Assembly (NCBI GenBank): GCA_022072505.1
Contig: JAJVHU010000006.1
Location: forward strand, 1-50,302
Direction of reading: 5' to 3'
Origin: Phycisphaerae bacterium
GTDB taxonomy: Bacteria > Planctomycetota > Phycisphaerae > UBA1845
Length of the DNA: 50,302 nt
A model generated the notes under the pieces. It was not told the origin of the DNA, made no database searches, and saw nothing but the letters and a program-made list of their open reading frames with translations. This document shows positions 41,917 through 50,175 of the stretch, piece by piece. The number at the start of each line of letters is the position of its first letter. Position 1 is the first letter of the stretch. The translations under genes were made by a program, and so were the position numbers.

Positions 41917-42206
41917 GAAAGGCTTCTCCCCCGGGGCTCCGCGGTGCATCCCTCCTCTTGCGCCGACCGGTCACCGCCCCCGCGCCGCCGCAGGAGGAGG
42001 GGAAAGAACGTGCGCTAGGAACGTATGAACGCCGCGCGAAGAATGAGCATTCGTCGCACTCGGATTGGTTGAGGACCCTTCAAACCCTGGGGTTCGGCGA
42101 CTCCCGGATCGATGCGCAGCCTTCACGTTCGCAGGAACTTAGGAAAACCGTCCTGGAACAACGCGTATTCGGGTATACTGGTGCGGCGAGGTCGTCGGTT
42201 ACGCGG
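41917..42206. other. Intergenic region
   Basis: Between two minus-strand genes; upstream leader of the choice-of-anchor gene and 3' region of the sulfatase gene. I see no gene or clear hairpin here. Confidence 0.35.
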
Positions 42207-44192
42207 TCACTCCGCCGCGACGTAAATCCGGTAGCTGCGGACGTGCCGCTGCGGGCCGCCGTGCTGGGGGGAGGCGGATTCGTCCTCCACGCGGACCACG
42301 AATTCGTAGCAACCCTCGCGCTGCGGAATCCCCGCAAGGCGACCGTCGTTCTGCAGCTCCAGACCCGGCGGCAGGACCGCCTCGCAATCCGTCGGCGGCG
42401 GAAACTCAGACTCCGCATCCAGCGACCAGTGATACGGCGGCGTCCCGCCCGTCGCCGGGAGCACGAGCTCATACGGCAGGCCGACGGTCCCCGACTTGAG
42501 CGATCCGTCCCGCCGACGATCCGTCAGCGCCGTCAGCCCGCGCTGCGCGGCGATGACGCCCGCGCCGCGCGCCCGCGCGTCCGCGTATTCCTCGCCCTCA
42601 TCGGCGTGGCGGCTCCGTGCCTCAAAGGGATCCCCGGCAAGGTCGTAAAGTTCCAGCTCTCCCGTGTCGTGCTCGATGTATTTCCACCGCTCCCCGCGCA
42701 CCGCCGCGCAGCCCGGCTCGCGGATGTCCTCGTGCGCTCCGCGGTAGTACACCTGGAGCAGCACTTCCTCGCGCCGCGCCGCCTCCGGATCCGTCAGCAG
42801 CGGCACGAGGCTCACGCCGTCGCTGACAATCCGCGACGGCGCGTAGCCCGCCCACTCCAGGATCGTCGGCGCCAGGTCGATGTTCGCGTACACGGGGGCG
42901 GACGCCGATGCCGGAACGACGCCGGGACCGCGGATCACCAGCGGAACCCGGACGCATTCCTCATAAGGCTTCCCCTTGTCAAAGAGACGGTGCTCGCCCC
43001 ACAGCAGTCCGTTGTCGGAGGCGTAGACGTACATCGTCCGCTCGCGCCAGTCCTCCCGGTTTTCGAGAGCCTCCAGCACGTCCGCCATCGTCCGGTCCGC
43101 GCTCGGCAGGCAGCGGAGCTGATCCGCGAAGAACGCATCCGGCAGACGATCATCACTGGTCAGGTGCAGCCGCCCTGCGTAGTAATCCGCGAACAACTCG
43201 GCCGCCTCGCGCACGTCGCGCGGTTTGTCGCGGACGTTGTCCTCGCCCCACGCGCGGGCGCGGAACTCGAAGCCCGGAAGCAGATCGCGGTCCTGCGCCG
43301 GAGGCGTCGCCGGTCCGTGCGGCACTTCGAGGCAGACATTCAAGAAGAACGGAGCGTCCCCCGCGCGCATCAGATCCTTTGCCGTCCGCACCGCCGCCGC
43401 GCGCTCGAAGTCGGTCACGTGCGGCAGATTCGCCGGATCCAGACTCAGCAGGTACGACGCGACCGACGGCGGAAACCCGCGCGCCGTCGCCTCCTCAAGA
43501 AACGCGGGAAGGTCCGCGGCCTCCGACGGGAGCAGCACGCCGCGCGTCGCCGACCGCTTCTCGCCCGCGCCGACGACGATCTCATAATTGCGCCAGTCTC
43601 CCGACGACGTCACGCAGATGAACACGTCCCAGCCCGGCGGCACATAATGCTTGGGCGGGATCGCCTTGCCCTCGGCGTCCGCGCCGCCAAGCTGGTTGTA
43701 TCCGTTGAGGTACTTGCCGATCAGGACCGTCGTATACCCCTTGCGCTTCAGCAGCGTCGCCAGCGTGCGCCGGTCGTCGAAGCGCCGCGCCCCGCCGTTG
43801 GGCCAGGTGTTCGTCAGCACCCCCGTGTTGTGCGAGAAGAACCCGCCGGACAGGAAACTCGCCCGCGACGGGCAGCAGCGCGGGTTCTCCACCACCGCCT
43901 GCGTGAAGTTCACGCCCCGCGCGATCAACGCATCGCGCACCGTCGGCATCAGATCCTGCGGCATGTACTCCGGCGCGACGCCGGGCACGGAATCCAGCCG
44001 CTGATCGTCCGTTAGAAAAACGACCACGTTCGGGCGCTCGCCCGCCGCCGCCCCCCGCGCCGCACACGGCCCCGCCGTCGCGATCGTCGCGTCGCAGGCG
44101 CACGTCAGCGCGGCGCACGCCGCCCCGAGCGCTCCGCACACAGCCGCCTTGACGCGCCCGCCGCCTCGTGCCGCCTCACTCCTCCGCCTCAT
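42207..44192 (-). CDS. Secreted sulfatase with C-terminal Ig-like domain
   Basis: 661 aa. An Arg-rich start and a Cys-rich signal region (AAVCGALGAACAALTCACDA) suggest a lipoprotein or secreted protein. The sulfatase domain begins RPNVVVFLTDDQRLDS (metal Asp pair) and has the formylglycine motif CCPSRASFLSGGF (C-x-P-S-R, about residue 105). YTTVLIGKYLNGYN, VPHGPATPP and YASDNGLLWGEH (metal Asp/Asn) follow. The last about 100 residues (GTVGLPYELVLPATGGTPPY then LPPGLELQNDGRLAGIP) are a putative Ig (He_PIG) domain. It cleaves sulfate esters outside the cytoplasm; needs a formylglycine-generating enzyme, not found in the window. It lies 33 bp after hbd on the same strand. Confidence 0.93.
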   Translation of the reverse strand: MRRRSEAARGGGRVKAAVCGALGAACAALTCACDATIATAGPCAARGAAAGERPNVVVFLTDDQRLDSVPGVAPEYMPQDLMPTVRDALIARGVNFTQAVVENPRCCPSRASFLSGGFFSHNTGVLTNTWPNGGARRFDDRRTLATLLKRKGYTTVLIGKYLNGYNQLGGADAEGKAIPPKHYVPPGWDVFICVTSSGDWRNYEIVVGAGEKRSATRGVLLPSEAADLPAFLEEATARGFPPSVASYLLSLDPANLPHVTDFERAAAVRTAKDLMRAGDAPFFLNVCLEVPHGPATPPAQDRDLLPGFEFRARAWGEDNVRDKPRDVREAAELFADYYAGRLHLTSDDRLPDAFFADQLRCLPSADRTMADVLEALENREDWRERTMYVYASDNGLLWGEHRLFDKGKPYEECVRVPLVIRGPGVVPASASAPVYANIDLAPTILEWAGYAPSRIVSDGVSLVPLLTDPEAARREEVLLQVYYRGAHEDIREPGCAAVRGERWKYIEHDTGELELYDLAGDPFEARSRHADEGEEYADARARGAGVIAAQRGLTALTDRRRDGSLKSGTVGLPYELVLPATGGTPPYHWSLDAESEFPPPTDCEAVLPPGLELQNDGRLAGIPQREGCYEFVVRVEDESASPQHGGPQRHVRSYRIYVAAE

Positions 44193-44224
44193 CCCACGCC
44201 CCCCTCACGCCCGCCGCGCCGTCG

Positions 44225-45082
44225 CTACCCCGGATACGTGAAAAACCCCTCGCCGCTCTTGCGCCCCAGCCGCCCGCCCTGCACCAGCTTCCGCAGCAGC
44301 GGGCACGGGCGATACCGGTCCTCGCCCAGGTCGCGGTGCAGCACTTCGAGAATGTGCAGGCACACGTCCAGCCCGATCAGGTCCGCCAGCTCCAGCGGAC
44401 CCATCGGGTGGTTGCAGCCGAGCTTCATGATCTCGTCGATCGCCTTCGGCTCGGCCACGCCCTCCTGAAGCGCGAAGACGGCCTCATTGATCATCGGCAT
44501 GAGCACGCGGTTCGAGATGAAGCCCGGGTGATCGTTGCAGCACACCGGCGTCTTGCCCAGTTCCTTCGCGCACGCCGTCGTCCGGTCCACCGTCTCCTGC
44601 GACGTCCGCATCCCGCGCACGACCTCGACCAGCTTCATCAGCGGGACCGGGTTGAAGAAGTGCATCCCGACGAACCGCTCCGGACGCCGCGTCCCCGCCG
44701 CAAGCTGCGTGATGCTGATGCTGCTGGTGTTCGAGGCGAGAATCCCGTCGTCGCCCAGCGCCGGCTCCGCCGCACGCAGCACGTCCAGCTTCACCTCCAG
44801 CTTCTCCGTCGCCGCCTCGACGACGATCGCCGGCCGACCCAGGTCGCCCAGCGAATGCACCGGCGTCAGCCGCGCCTTCGCCGCCGCCGCGTCCGCCGGG
44901 GCGAGCTTCCCCTTCTCCGCGGCCTTGTCGAGCATCTTCCCGATGAAGCCCGCCGCCGCCTCCGGCGCCGAAGGCACGACGTCGAAGATCCGCACCGCCC
45001 ACCCCGCCTGAGCGAAGACCTGCGCGATCCCCCGCCCCATCGTCCCCGCCCCCAACACCGCCGCCAACCCCTTGTCCGCCAT
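44225..45082 (-). CDS. hbd: 3-hydroxybutyryl-CoA dehydrogenase
   Basis: 285 aa, typical length. [20 protein letters not shown] (NAD-binding GxGxxG), [45 protein letters not shown] (catalytic His), [19 protein letters not shown] and [20 protein letters not shown] cover the whole family. It oxidises 3-hydroxybutyryl-CoA to acetoacetyl-CoA (or the reverse), in butyrate or fatty-acid metabolism. No other beta-oxidation gene adjoins. Start has GGAGGTGG 1-8 nt upstream in the leader. Confidence 0.95.
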   Translation of the reverse strand: MADKGLAAVLGAGTMGRGIAQVFAQAGWAVRIFDVVPSAPEAAAGFIGKMLDKAAEKGKLAPADAAAAKARLTPVHSLGDLGRPAIVVEAATEKLEVKLDVLRAAEPALGDDGILASNTSSISITQLAAGTRRPERFVGMHFFNPVPLMKLVEVVRGMRTSQETVDRTTACAKELGKTPVCCNDHPGFISNRVLMPMINEAVFALQEGVAEPKAIDEIMKLGCNHPMGPLELADLIGLDVCLHILEVLHRDLGEDRYRPCPLLRKLVQGGRLGRKSGEGFFTYPG

Positions 45083-45280
45083 CGGTCCACCTCCCTCCAG
45101 CCCGCGGGCATGTTACCCGCTCCCCCGCTTATCCGGGAGCGCGGGCGCGAGCGACAGCCCAGAACGCATCCCGGTCGATTTGCGGCGCTGATGCCGCAGG
45201 AAGGTGGATCAAAAGAAGTTCGCCGCTCCGCAGGAGTGCGTGATGTCTCATGATGAGAAAAAAAGCGGGTGCGTCCATCG

Positions 45281-45310
45281 TTGCGACGGCAGGGGTCGGG
45301 CGAGTATTCT
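45281..45310 (+). promoter_or_regulatory. Probable promoter of the type IIG gene, near-leaderless
   Basis: TTGCGA (45281-45286), 18-bp spacer, TATTCT (45305-45310); the ATG at 45319 begins 8 nt later, so transcription would start within a few bases of the start codon. No Shine-Dalgarno is present. Confidence 0.45.
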
Positions 45311-45318
45311 GCCGCGCC

Positions 45319-48186
45319 ATGACCCGATGCCCGGATGAAATCCTACGGCTCATCGAGCGCTTCGAGCATCAGTCCGACCGCGTTCGTTCAGACGACTACA
45401 ACGAGACGCAGCTTCGCATCGACTTCGTCAACCCGATGTTCGCCGTCCTGGGGTGGGACATCGACAATCGCCAAGGCTTTGCCGAGCAGTACCGCGAAGT
45501 CGTCCACGAGGATCGCGTGCGCGTCGCCGGGCAGACCAAGGCCCCGGACTACTCCTTCCGCGTCGGCGGGCAGCGGAAGTTCTTCCTCGAAGCGAAAAAA
45601 CCCGCGGTGGATATCAAAGGGGACTGGGAACCCGCTTACCAGCTTCGACGCTATGCTTGGAGCGCCAAGCTCGCGTGCAGCCTGCTTACTAACTTTGAGG
45701 CGCTCGCGGTCTATGACACGCGCATCCGCCCGCGCGAATTGGAGAGGGCCTCGACGGCCCGGCGCGAGTTCATCTCGTTCACGGAGTACGAATCCCGCTG
45801 GGAGTTCATCGAGGGGACGTTCTCCAAGACCGCCGTCCTTCGCGGCGATTTCGATCGTTACTGCGAGTCCAGGAAGGGCCGCGGCGCGCAGGAGTTCGAC
45901 GAAACGTTCCTCACCGAAATCGAGGAGTGGCGGAAGAATCTCGCGGCGAGCCTTGCCCGCTGCAACGGATCCCTCGATGCGGCGGGACTCAACTTCGCCG
46001 TCCAGCGGATCATCGACCGGATTCTGTTCCTGCGCATCGCCGAGGATCGCGGCACGGAAACAATCGGCCAGCTTCAGGCGCTGCTCTCGGGACCGACGGT
46101 CTACCCCCGCCTCTTCAAACTCTTTCGCGACGCCGACGCCCGCTACAACTCGGGCCTGTTCCACTTCCATCCCGAGAAAGGCAGGGACGAAGCGCCCGAC
46201 ACGCTGACCCCCACGCTCGACGTGGAGGACAAGACGCTCAAGGAGATCATCAAGGCGCTGTACTACCCGGCAAGCCCCTACGAATTCACCGTCGTCTCAG
46301 CCGACATCCTCGGCAGCGTCTACGAGCGGTTCCTCGGCAAGGTCATCAGCCTGACGCCCGCACGGCGCATCAAGGTCGAGGACAAGCCCGAAGTGCGCAA
46401 GGCCGGCGGCGTTTACTACACGCCAATTTACATCGTGGACTACATCGTCAAGAACACGGTGGGCAGACTGCTGGACGGCAAAGCGCCGAAGGAAACGGAG
46501 GGGATCCGGATTCTGGACCCCGCCTGCGGTTCCGGCTCGTTTCTCATCGGGGCCTATCAGTTTCTCCTGGACTGGTATCTTCAGCAGTACACGACGCCGC
46601 CAAGCGACCCTGCCAAACTGGCGCAAGGGAAGAAAGCCGTACTGCGCCCCACGCGTACCGGCGGCTGGGCGCTGACCATCGCCGAGCGAAAACGTATCCT
46701 CGTGGACCACATTTACGGCGTGGACATCGACTCGCAGGCCGTCGAGGTGACGAAGCTGAACCTGTTGCTCAAGTGCCTGGAAGGCGAAACAAGTGAAACG
46801 CTCGGGTTCGCGCAGCGACTGTTCCGCGAGCGGGCGCTGCCCGACCTCGGCCGCAACATCCAATGCGGCAACAGCCTGATCGGCACGGACATCATCGGCA
46901 CGGATGCGTGGCAGGAAATGAGCGAGGACGAGCGCCGGCGGATCAATCCGTTCGATTACGAGCGCGCGTTCCCCCAGGTCTTTCCGAGCCGCGACCGTAA
47001 GGGAGCGGGTTCTTCCGGCGGGTTTGACGCGGTGATTGGGAACCCGCCGTATGGTGCGCTATTCGGCCCAGCGGAGGACATGTGGTTTGGAGTGAACTAC
47101 AAGACTTATCAGGGTGCCCAAGACGTCTACGTTCTTTTCATGGAGCGAGCTCAAGGCCTGCTGAGAGGCCTGGGCTTGAATGGCTTCATCGTTCCATCCG
47201 CTTGGCTCGGCGGACCCCGATATCAGGTTCTCCGTCAATGCATGCTTGTGAGGCCACTACGCGACATCATTCTGCTTCCTTTCGACGTTTTCCACGACGC
47301 TTATGTTGATACGCTCATATTTGTCACCAGTGCAGGAACCCCGGATGGGAGAACCACGCTCACCTACTCATACCCGAAGAAGTTGAAGCTGACCGCAATC
47401 AGCCTGCAATCCCATGACTACCAACAGATCGATCAGGCGCGCTGGTTGCGAGATCCGACGCAGCGAATCGTTCTGGAATCGACCGCGCTGGACCTCATCG
47501 AAGCAATTCGGGCCAAGCACTCGGCGCGATTCGCTGAGAATCTCCGGATCAGGCGGGGCGTGCTGTTTGACAAGACGATACTGCGAACGACGAAGTCTAA
47601 GGGCCGCTTCCCGTACTTCACGGGCGACGTCTATCGCTACGAGGTTCGGGATGAGATAGGGGGCTACATCCCATTCGACGAATCTCTTAAGGAGCGTCCG
47701 CGCGAGTTTGACTGGTTCGAGGGGGATCGGTTGCTGCTCCGGCGCCTCGTCAATCGCCAGCAACGATTGATGGCCGGTTCTTACACTGGTACGGCTATCA
47801 CGAACAAGAACCTTTACACGGTCTTGCCTGTCGATGGTGGTCCCTCACTGAGTGTACTCCTCGGTGTGATAAACAGCCGCCTCATCTCCTTCGTTTACGT
47901 CAAGCAAGTGACGCAAGCCGTGAAGGATGACTTTGCGCAAGTCACCATCAAGGACTTCGGATCACTCCCCTTCCCCGCCAAGGCATCCGGGTGTGACGAG
48001 CTAGGCGCTCTCGTCTCCAACATGCTCTCCCTGCACAAGCGTCAGGCGGCGGAGAAGAACCCCAACCGCCGCGAGCAGCTTCAGCGGGAAATCGACGCGA
48101 GCGACCGCCAGATCGACCAACTCGTCTACCAGCTTTACGGCCTGACGAAAGAGGAGATCAAAATCGTCGAGGAAGCGACGCGATGA
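45319..48186 (+). CDS. Type IIG restriction-methylation enzyme (Eco57I-type)
   Basis: 955 aa. An N-terminal nuclease domain has APDYSFRVGGQRKFFLEAKK (PD...ExK). A helical linker leads to the methylase: EVRKAGGVYYTPIYIVDYIV, ILDPACGSGSFLIGAYQFL (SAM motif I, about 398), VDHIYGVDIDSQAVEVTKLN and GGFDAVIGNPPYGALFG (catalytic NPPY, about 575). A target-recognition region follows (about 720-900), then the C-terminal helices QLVYQLYGLTKEEIK. One chain methylates adenine N6 and cuts DNA. Just before NPPY it has PSRDRKGAGS, encoded by a copy of the dispersed repeat. Base composition falls in the recognition region (47080-48000), as usual for swapped specificities. The ATG of a downstream gene overlaps its stop (ATGA). 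Confidence 0.93.
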   Translation: MTRCPDEILRLIERFEHQSDRVRSDDYNETQLRIDFVNPMFAVLGWDIDNRQGFAEQYREVVHEDRVRVAGQTKAPDYSFRVGGQRKFFLEAKKPAVDIKGDWEPAYQLRRYAWSAKLACSLLTNFEALAVYDTRIRPRELERASTARREFISFTEYESRWEFIEGTFSKTAVLRGDFDRYCESRKGRGAQEFDETFLTEIEEWRKNLAASLARCNGSLDAAGLNFAVQRIIDRILFLRIAEDRGTETIGQLQALLSGPTVYPRLFKLFRDADARYNSGLFHFHPEKGRDEAPDTLTPTLDVEDKTLKEIIKALYYPASPYEFTVVSADILGSVYERFLGKVISLTPARRIKVEDKPEVRKAGGVYYTPIYIVDYIVKNTVGRLLDGKAPKETEGIRILDPACGSGSFLIGAYQFLLDWYLQQYTTPPSDPAKLAQGKKAVLRPTRTGGWALTIAERKRILVDHIYGVDIDSQAVEVTKLNLLLKCLEGETSETLGFAQRLFRERALPDLGRNIQCGNSLIGTDIIGTDAWQEMSEDERRRINPFDYERAFPQVFPSRDRKGAGSSGGFDAVIGNPPYGALFGPAEDMWFGVNYKTYQGAQDVYVLFMERAQGLLRGLGLNGFIVPSAWLGGPRYQVLRQCMLVRPLRDIILLPFDVFHDAYVDTLIFVTSAGTPDGRTTLTYSYPKKLKLTAISLQSHDYQQIDQARWLRDPTQRIVLESTALDLIEAIRAKHSARFAENLRIRRGVLFDKTILRTTKSKGRFPYFTGDVYRYEVRDEIGGYIPFDESLKERPREFDWFEGDRLLLRRLVNRQQRLMAGSYTGTAITNKNLYTVLPVDGGPSLSVLLGVINSRLISFVYVKQVTQAVKDDFAQVTIKDFGSLPFPAKASGCDELGALVSNMLSLHKRQAAEKNPNRREQLQREIDASDRQIDQLVYQLYGLTKEEIKIVEEATR
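46984..47008 (-). repeat. Dispersed repeat core inside the type IIG gene
   Basis: CCGAGCCGCGACCGTAAGGG then AGCG matches the inverted core at 26491-26519 (ACCGAGCCGCGCCCGTAAGG) with two changes. It is in frame, encoding PSRDRKGA between the methylase's QVF and GSSGGFDAVIGNPPYG. Confidence 0.75.
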
Positions 48187-48236
48187 GCGAACTCGATGCC
48201 ATTCTTGACACGATCCGCGCGCAGGCCGCCCTTGAC
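48183..48236 (+). pseudogene. Truncated gene coupled to the type IIG gene
   Basis: ATG at 48183 overlaps the type IIG stop by 4 nt and begins MSELDAILDTIRAQAA. After about 16 codons the frame enters DNA that instead codes on the other strand (see 48255-48395). So a coupled second gene of this restriction locus appears to be cut off here. A longer plus-strand reading to 48521 exists but is Gly/Arg-rich and looks like a shadow. Confidence 0.45.
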
Positions 48237-48254
48237 CCCGGCGAGCGGCGGGGA

Positions 48255-48395
48255 ACCGGCGCGGAGCCTGGTCTTGGCGGCGATGATGGCGCGGACGGAT
48301 TCGGTAATCCGCGCGGCCTTCCTCTTCTCGTCGGCGGTCGGGGGAATCTTGATGGGGATGTGCGCGATGTACGCCTTGCTGCACGCGAACCATCC
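48255..48395 (-). pseudogene. C-terminal fragment of another type IIG-like methylase
   Basis: Minus-strand frame: WFACSKAYIAHIPIKIPPTA, DEKRKAARITESVRAIIAAK, TRLRAG. This matches the 'Y(I/L)..(L/I)PI.IP.T.EEK..A..I...V..II.AK..LR' tail of Eco57I-type methylases that follows the target-recognition domain. The rest of the gene is absent on both sides. It points tail-first at the end of the intact type IIG gene. Confidence 0.65.
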
Positions 48396-48410
48396 ACCGT
48401 GAACCGGTGT

Positions 48411-48541
48411 GGAGGGGCGCCAGGGCCTTTCAATCTTCCCCGGCATCCACACGAGAGCCAGATCGGCGCCACGTTTTCGATCCGCGGGCAAAGGTCATCC
48501 GACGCCGTCCGCAAGAACTGAAACACCTTGGAGGGGCGCCA
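48411..48541. repeat. Direct repeats GGAGGGGCGCCA
   Basis: GGAGGGGCGCCA occurs at 48411-48422 and again at 48530-48541, 119 bp apart, in the non-coding gap between the methylase tail and the next methylase. They may mark the ends of a small rearranged segment. No gene is supported in 48396-48582. Confidence 0.5.
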
Positions 48542-48582
48542 AACGACGTGCGTTGCTCAGGCGATTCGGGTACCCTCTCAGT

Positions 48583-49182
48583 ATGGGCTACGGCAGTTCG
48601 GAGACTTCGACGGAGGCCCCACGCCACGATCGCTCGGACGCGGCGGGACTTGTTGCCGTTGTCGTGCGCCGCACGGCCAGGCACGTCGCCGCTACTGCGC
48701 ATGAGAGCCGCCGCGCCATCGCCCAAGTGTTCACGCCCGCGCCGGTGGCCCGGTTCATGGCTGCCCGTGTGGCGCGCATCGGGGAGGAGTTTCACTTTAT
48801 CGACGCCGGGGCCGGAGTGGGCGTGCTCGCGGCGGCGCTGTGCGAGCGCATTGCGGGCTTGGCAAAGCCGCGGCAGGTGACGGCGGAACTATACGAAACC
48901 GATCCGGCGGTGATCCCCCTGCTTCGAGAAACGATGCGCGAGTGCCGGAAGGTGCTCACCGACGCTGGGCATGACCTGACGGTGTCGTACCACGATGAGG
49001 ACTTCGTACTCCGCCGTCCCGCGGCTTCGCTCTATGCGCCCGAGCCGCGCACGGCGTACGCGGATGTCGTGCTGATGAACCCGCCATACGCGAAACTGGC
49101 GAAGGACTCACCGCAGGCCCGTGCCTTCGCCGAGATCGTGCATGGGCAGCCCAACGTCTACGCGCTGTTCATGGCCGCGGCA
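48583..49182 (+). pseudogene. N6-adenine methylase (Eco57I-type), interrupted by an IS630-type fragment
   Basis: From the ATG at 48583 about 200 residues are methylase: RRAIAQVFTPAPVARFMAAR, FIDAGAGVGVLAAALCERIA (SAM motif I), LYETDPAVIPLLRETMRECR, ADVVLMNPPYAKLAKDSPQA (NPPY) and [15 protein letters not shown]. The family continues with 'ELL(R/K)PGG', but here the coding sense jumps to the opposite strand, where an IS630-type transposase start is read. The target-recognition half is absent. It therefore cannot specify a sequence and is dead as a modification enzyme. Confidence 0.8.
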
Positions 49183-49374
49183 ATCTGCAGATTGTCCTTC
49201 CCCTCGGCCGCCAGCAGGACGATCTTCGCCCGCGCCGCTTGTCGCGCGGGAACGGTCCGACTGCGCGACCAGGCCGTCAGCGTGCGGCGTTCCTCTTGGG
49301 TCAACGTGATCTCTACCGCTCGACGCATGGGTTCCGTCCTCCTTCAGAAGATGAAACCCGCCAAGCGGCGTTAG
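49183..49374 (-). mobile_element. IS630-type element, 5' fragment with transposase start
   Basis: Minus-strand ATG at 49328, with AAGGAGG about 6-12 nt upstream, reads [51 protein letters not shown]. This is the N-terminal HTH region of IS630-family transposases. It then runs into the methylase sequence (stop at about 49157), so the rest of the transposase is lost. The non-coding strip 49329-49374 would be the element's end; I cannot fix the terminal repeat or a TA target. Confidence 0.7.
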
Positions 49375-49692
49375 GTTGCAATTAATGAGAGGCATTACAC
49401 TAGCGCTCCCTTCAAGGAAGGTTCTATTGATTGGAGCGCTGCAGGCAACATTCACCTTATCGCGTACTCGATCTGTTGGGTTGAGAAATCTTGTTGCGTT
49501 GGCGGCTCCGATTGTAAGCGCTTTAGTGCCAATTGCCATAGTAAGGTTGTTGCTTGGGATTCGTTCCATTGGAATTTCCCTGGCACGTCCTATTATTGGC
49601 ACGCAGTACTTAACAACATGGGACCGTCCAGAGTGGAATGGAACCCTAAGAATTGCTACAAAATGGTTTCCCTAAATTGGCGCCCAGGCTAG
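49375..49692 (+). pseudogene. 5'-truncated low-GC gene, Cys/Trp-rich C-terminus
   Basis: Open from a TAG at 49372 to TAG at 49690 with no start codon near its beginning. It reads SIDWSAAGNIHLIAYSICWV, EKSCCVGGSDCKRFSANCHS, KVVAWDSFHWNFPGTSYYWH, AVLNNMGPSRVEWNPKNCYK, MVSLNWRPG. The rich Trp/Tyr/Cys content and the termination 6 nt before the next ATG argue for real coding, unlike the hydrophobic alternative frame at 49376-49675. The front was probably lost to the IS630-type insertion. Family not recognised. It could be the tip of a polymorphic toxin, followed by an immunity-like gene, but that is only a guess from layout. Confidence 0.6.
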
Positions 49693-49698
49693 GGTAAT

Positions 49699-50175
49699 AT
49701 GTCAAGCAAGAAAAAAACGATCCTCGCTCTTCTTGTCATATTTGGTGTTTGTTTCGGATTTATCTGGCACAGGTGGCGTCATCCTGATGCTGTAGAACAG
49801 TTTAGTTACCTATTTGGCGGCCCAGTCCCGGCCGGCGTTGCCAATATCACGACACTTAGGCGGGGCATTTTTCCTGACTGGTATGTACTCTTGCACTTTA
49901 CGGCTGACCGTGATGCGTTAGCTACGATTGTAAAATCGGCGCAATTGAAGCGAGATGACTCGATCAAACTATTGGAGTCAGATGACCTCGATTCAAGTGC
50001 GCGTATCTGGAGAGCAGTATTTGGGGATTATTTTCAACGGGCTGGTTGGGAACCACCAGACAAGTTGAACGATCCGGAAGTGTACTTTAGATCGGATCAC
50101 CCAGAGATAACGATGATAAAGATCCTCTGGGATTCAGAAAATAATGAAGCATTCGTACTGTACTTGATCGGCTAG
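49699..50175 (+). CDS. Membrane-anchored unknown protein, 158 aa
   Basis: Starts MSSKKKTILALLVIFGVCFG then FIWHRWRHP, one N-terminal membrane helix with Lys at the cytoplasmic side, followed by a soluble extracytoplasmic domain (VLLHFTADRDALATIVKSAQ, WRAVFGDYFQRAGWEPPDKL, MIKILWDSENNEAFVLYLIG). The low GC and A/T-rich codons set it apart from most of the window. It begins 6 bp after the stop of the truncated gene, so they were likely one operon. No family recognised; possibly an immunity or accessory protein. Confidence 0.7.
   Translation: MSSKKKTILALLVIFGVCFGFIWHRWRHPDAVEQFSYLFGGPVPAGVANITTLRRGIFPDWYVLLHFTADRDALATIVKSAQLKRDDSIKLLESDDLDSSARIWRAVFGDYFQRAGWEPPDKLNDPEVYFRSDHPEITMIKILWDSENNEAFVLYLIG

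Noticed and set aside
41958..44015. Long plus-strand open frame opposite the sulfatase
   Set aside because: Arg-rich shadow of the sulfatase coding strand; the minus strand has the clear sulfatase motifs.
45250..45318. Upstream start for the type IIG enzyme at 45250
   Set aside because: The added residues lack similarity to the family and overlap the likely promoter; family proteins start near the CPDEILRLIERF segment.
49108..49602. Minus-strand 164-codon frame across the IS630-type region
   Set aside because: It runs across three unrelated segments (methylase, IS fragment, low-GC gene) in the wrong frame for each.
49376..49675. Plus-strand 99-codon hydrophobic frame
   Set aside because: The neighbouring frame 49375-49692 has better amino-acid composition and ends 6 bp before the next gene's start; the hydrophobic frame does not.
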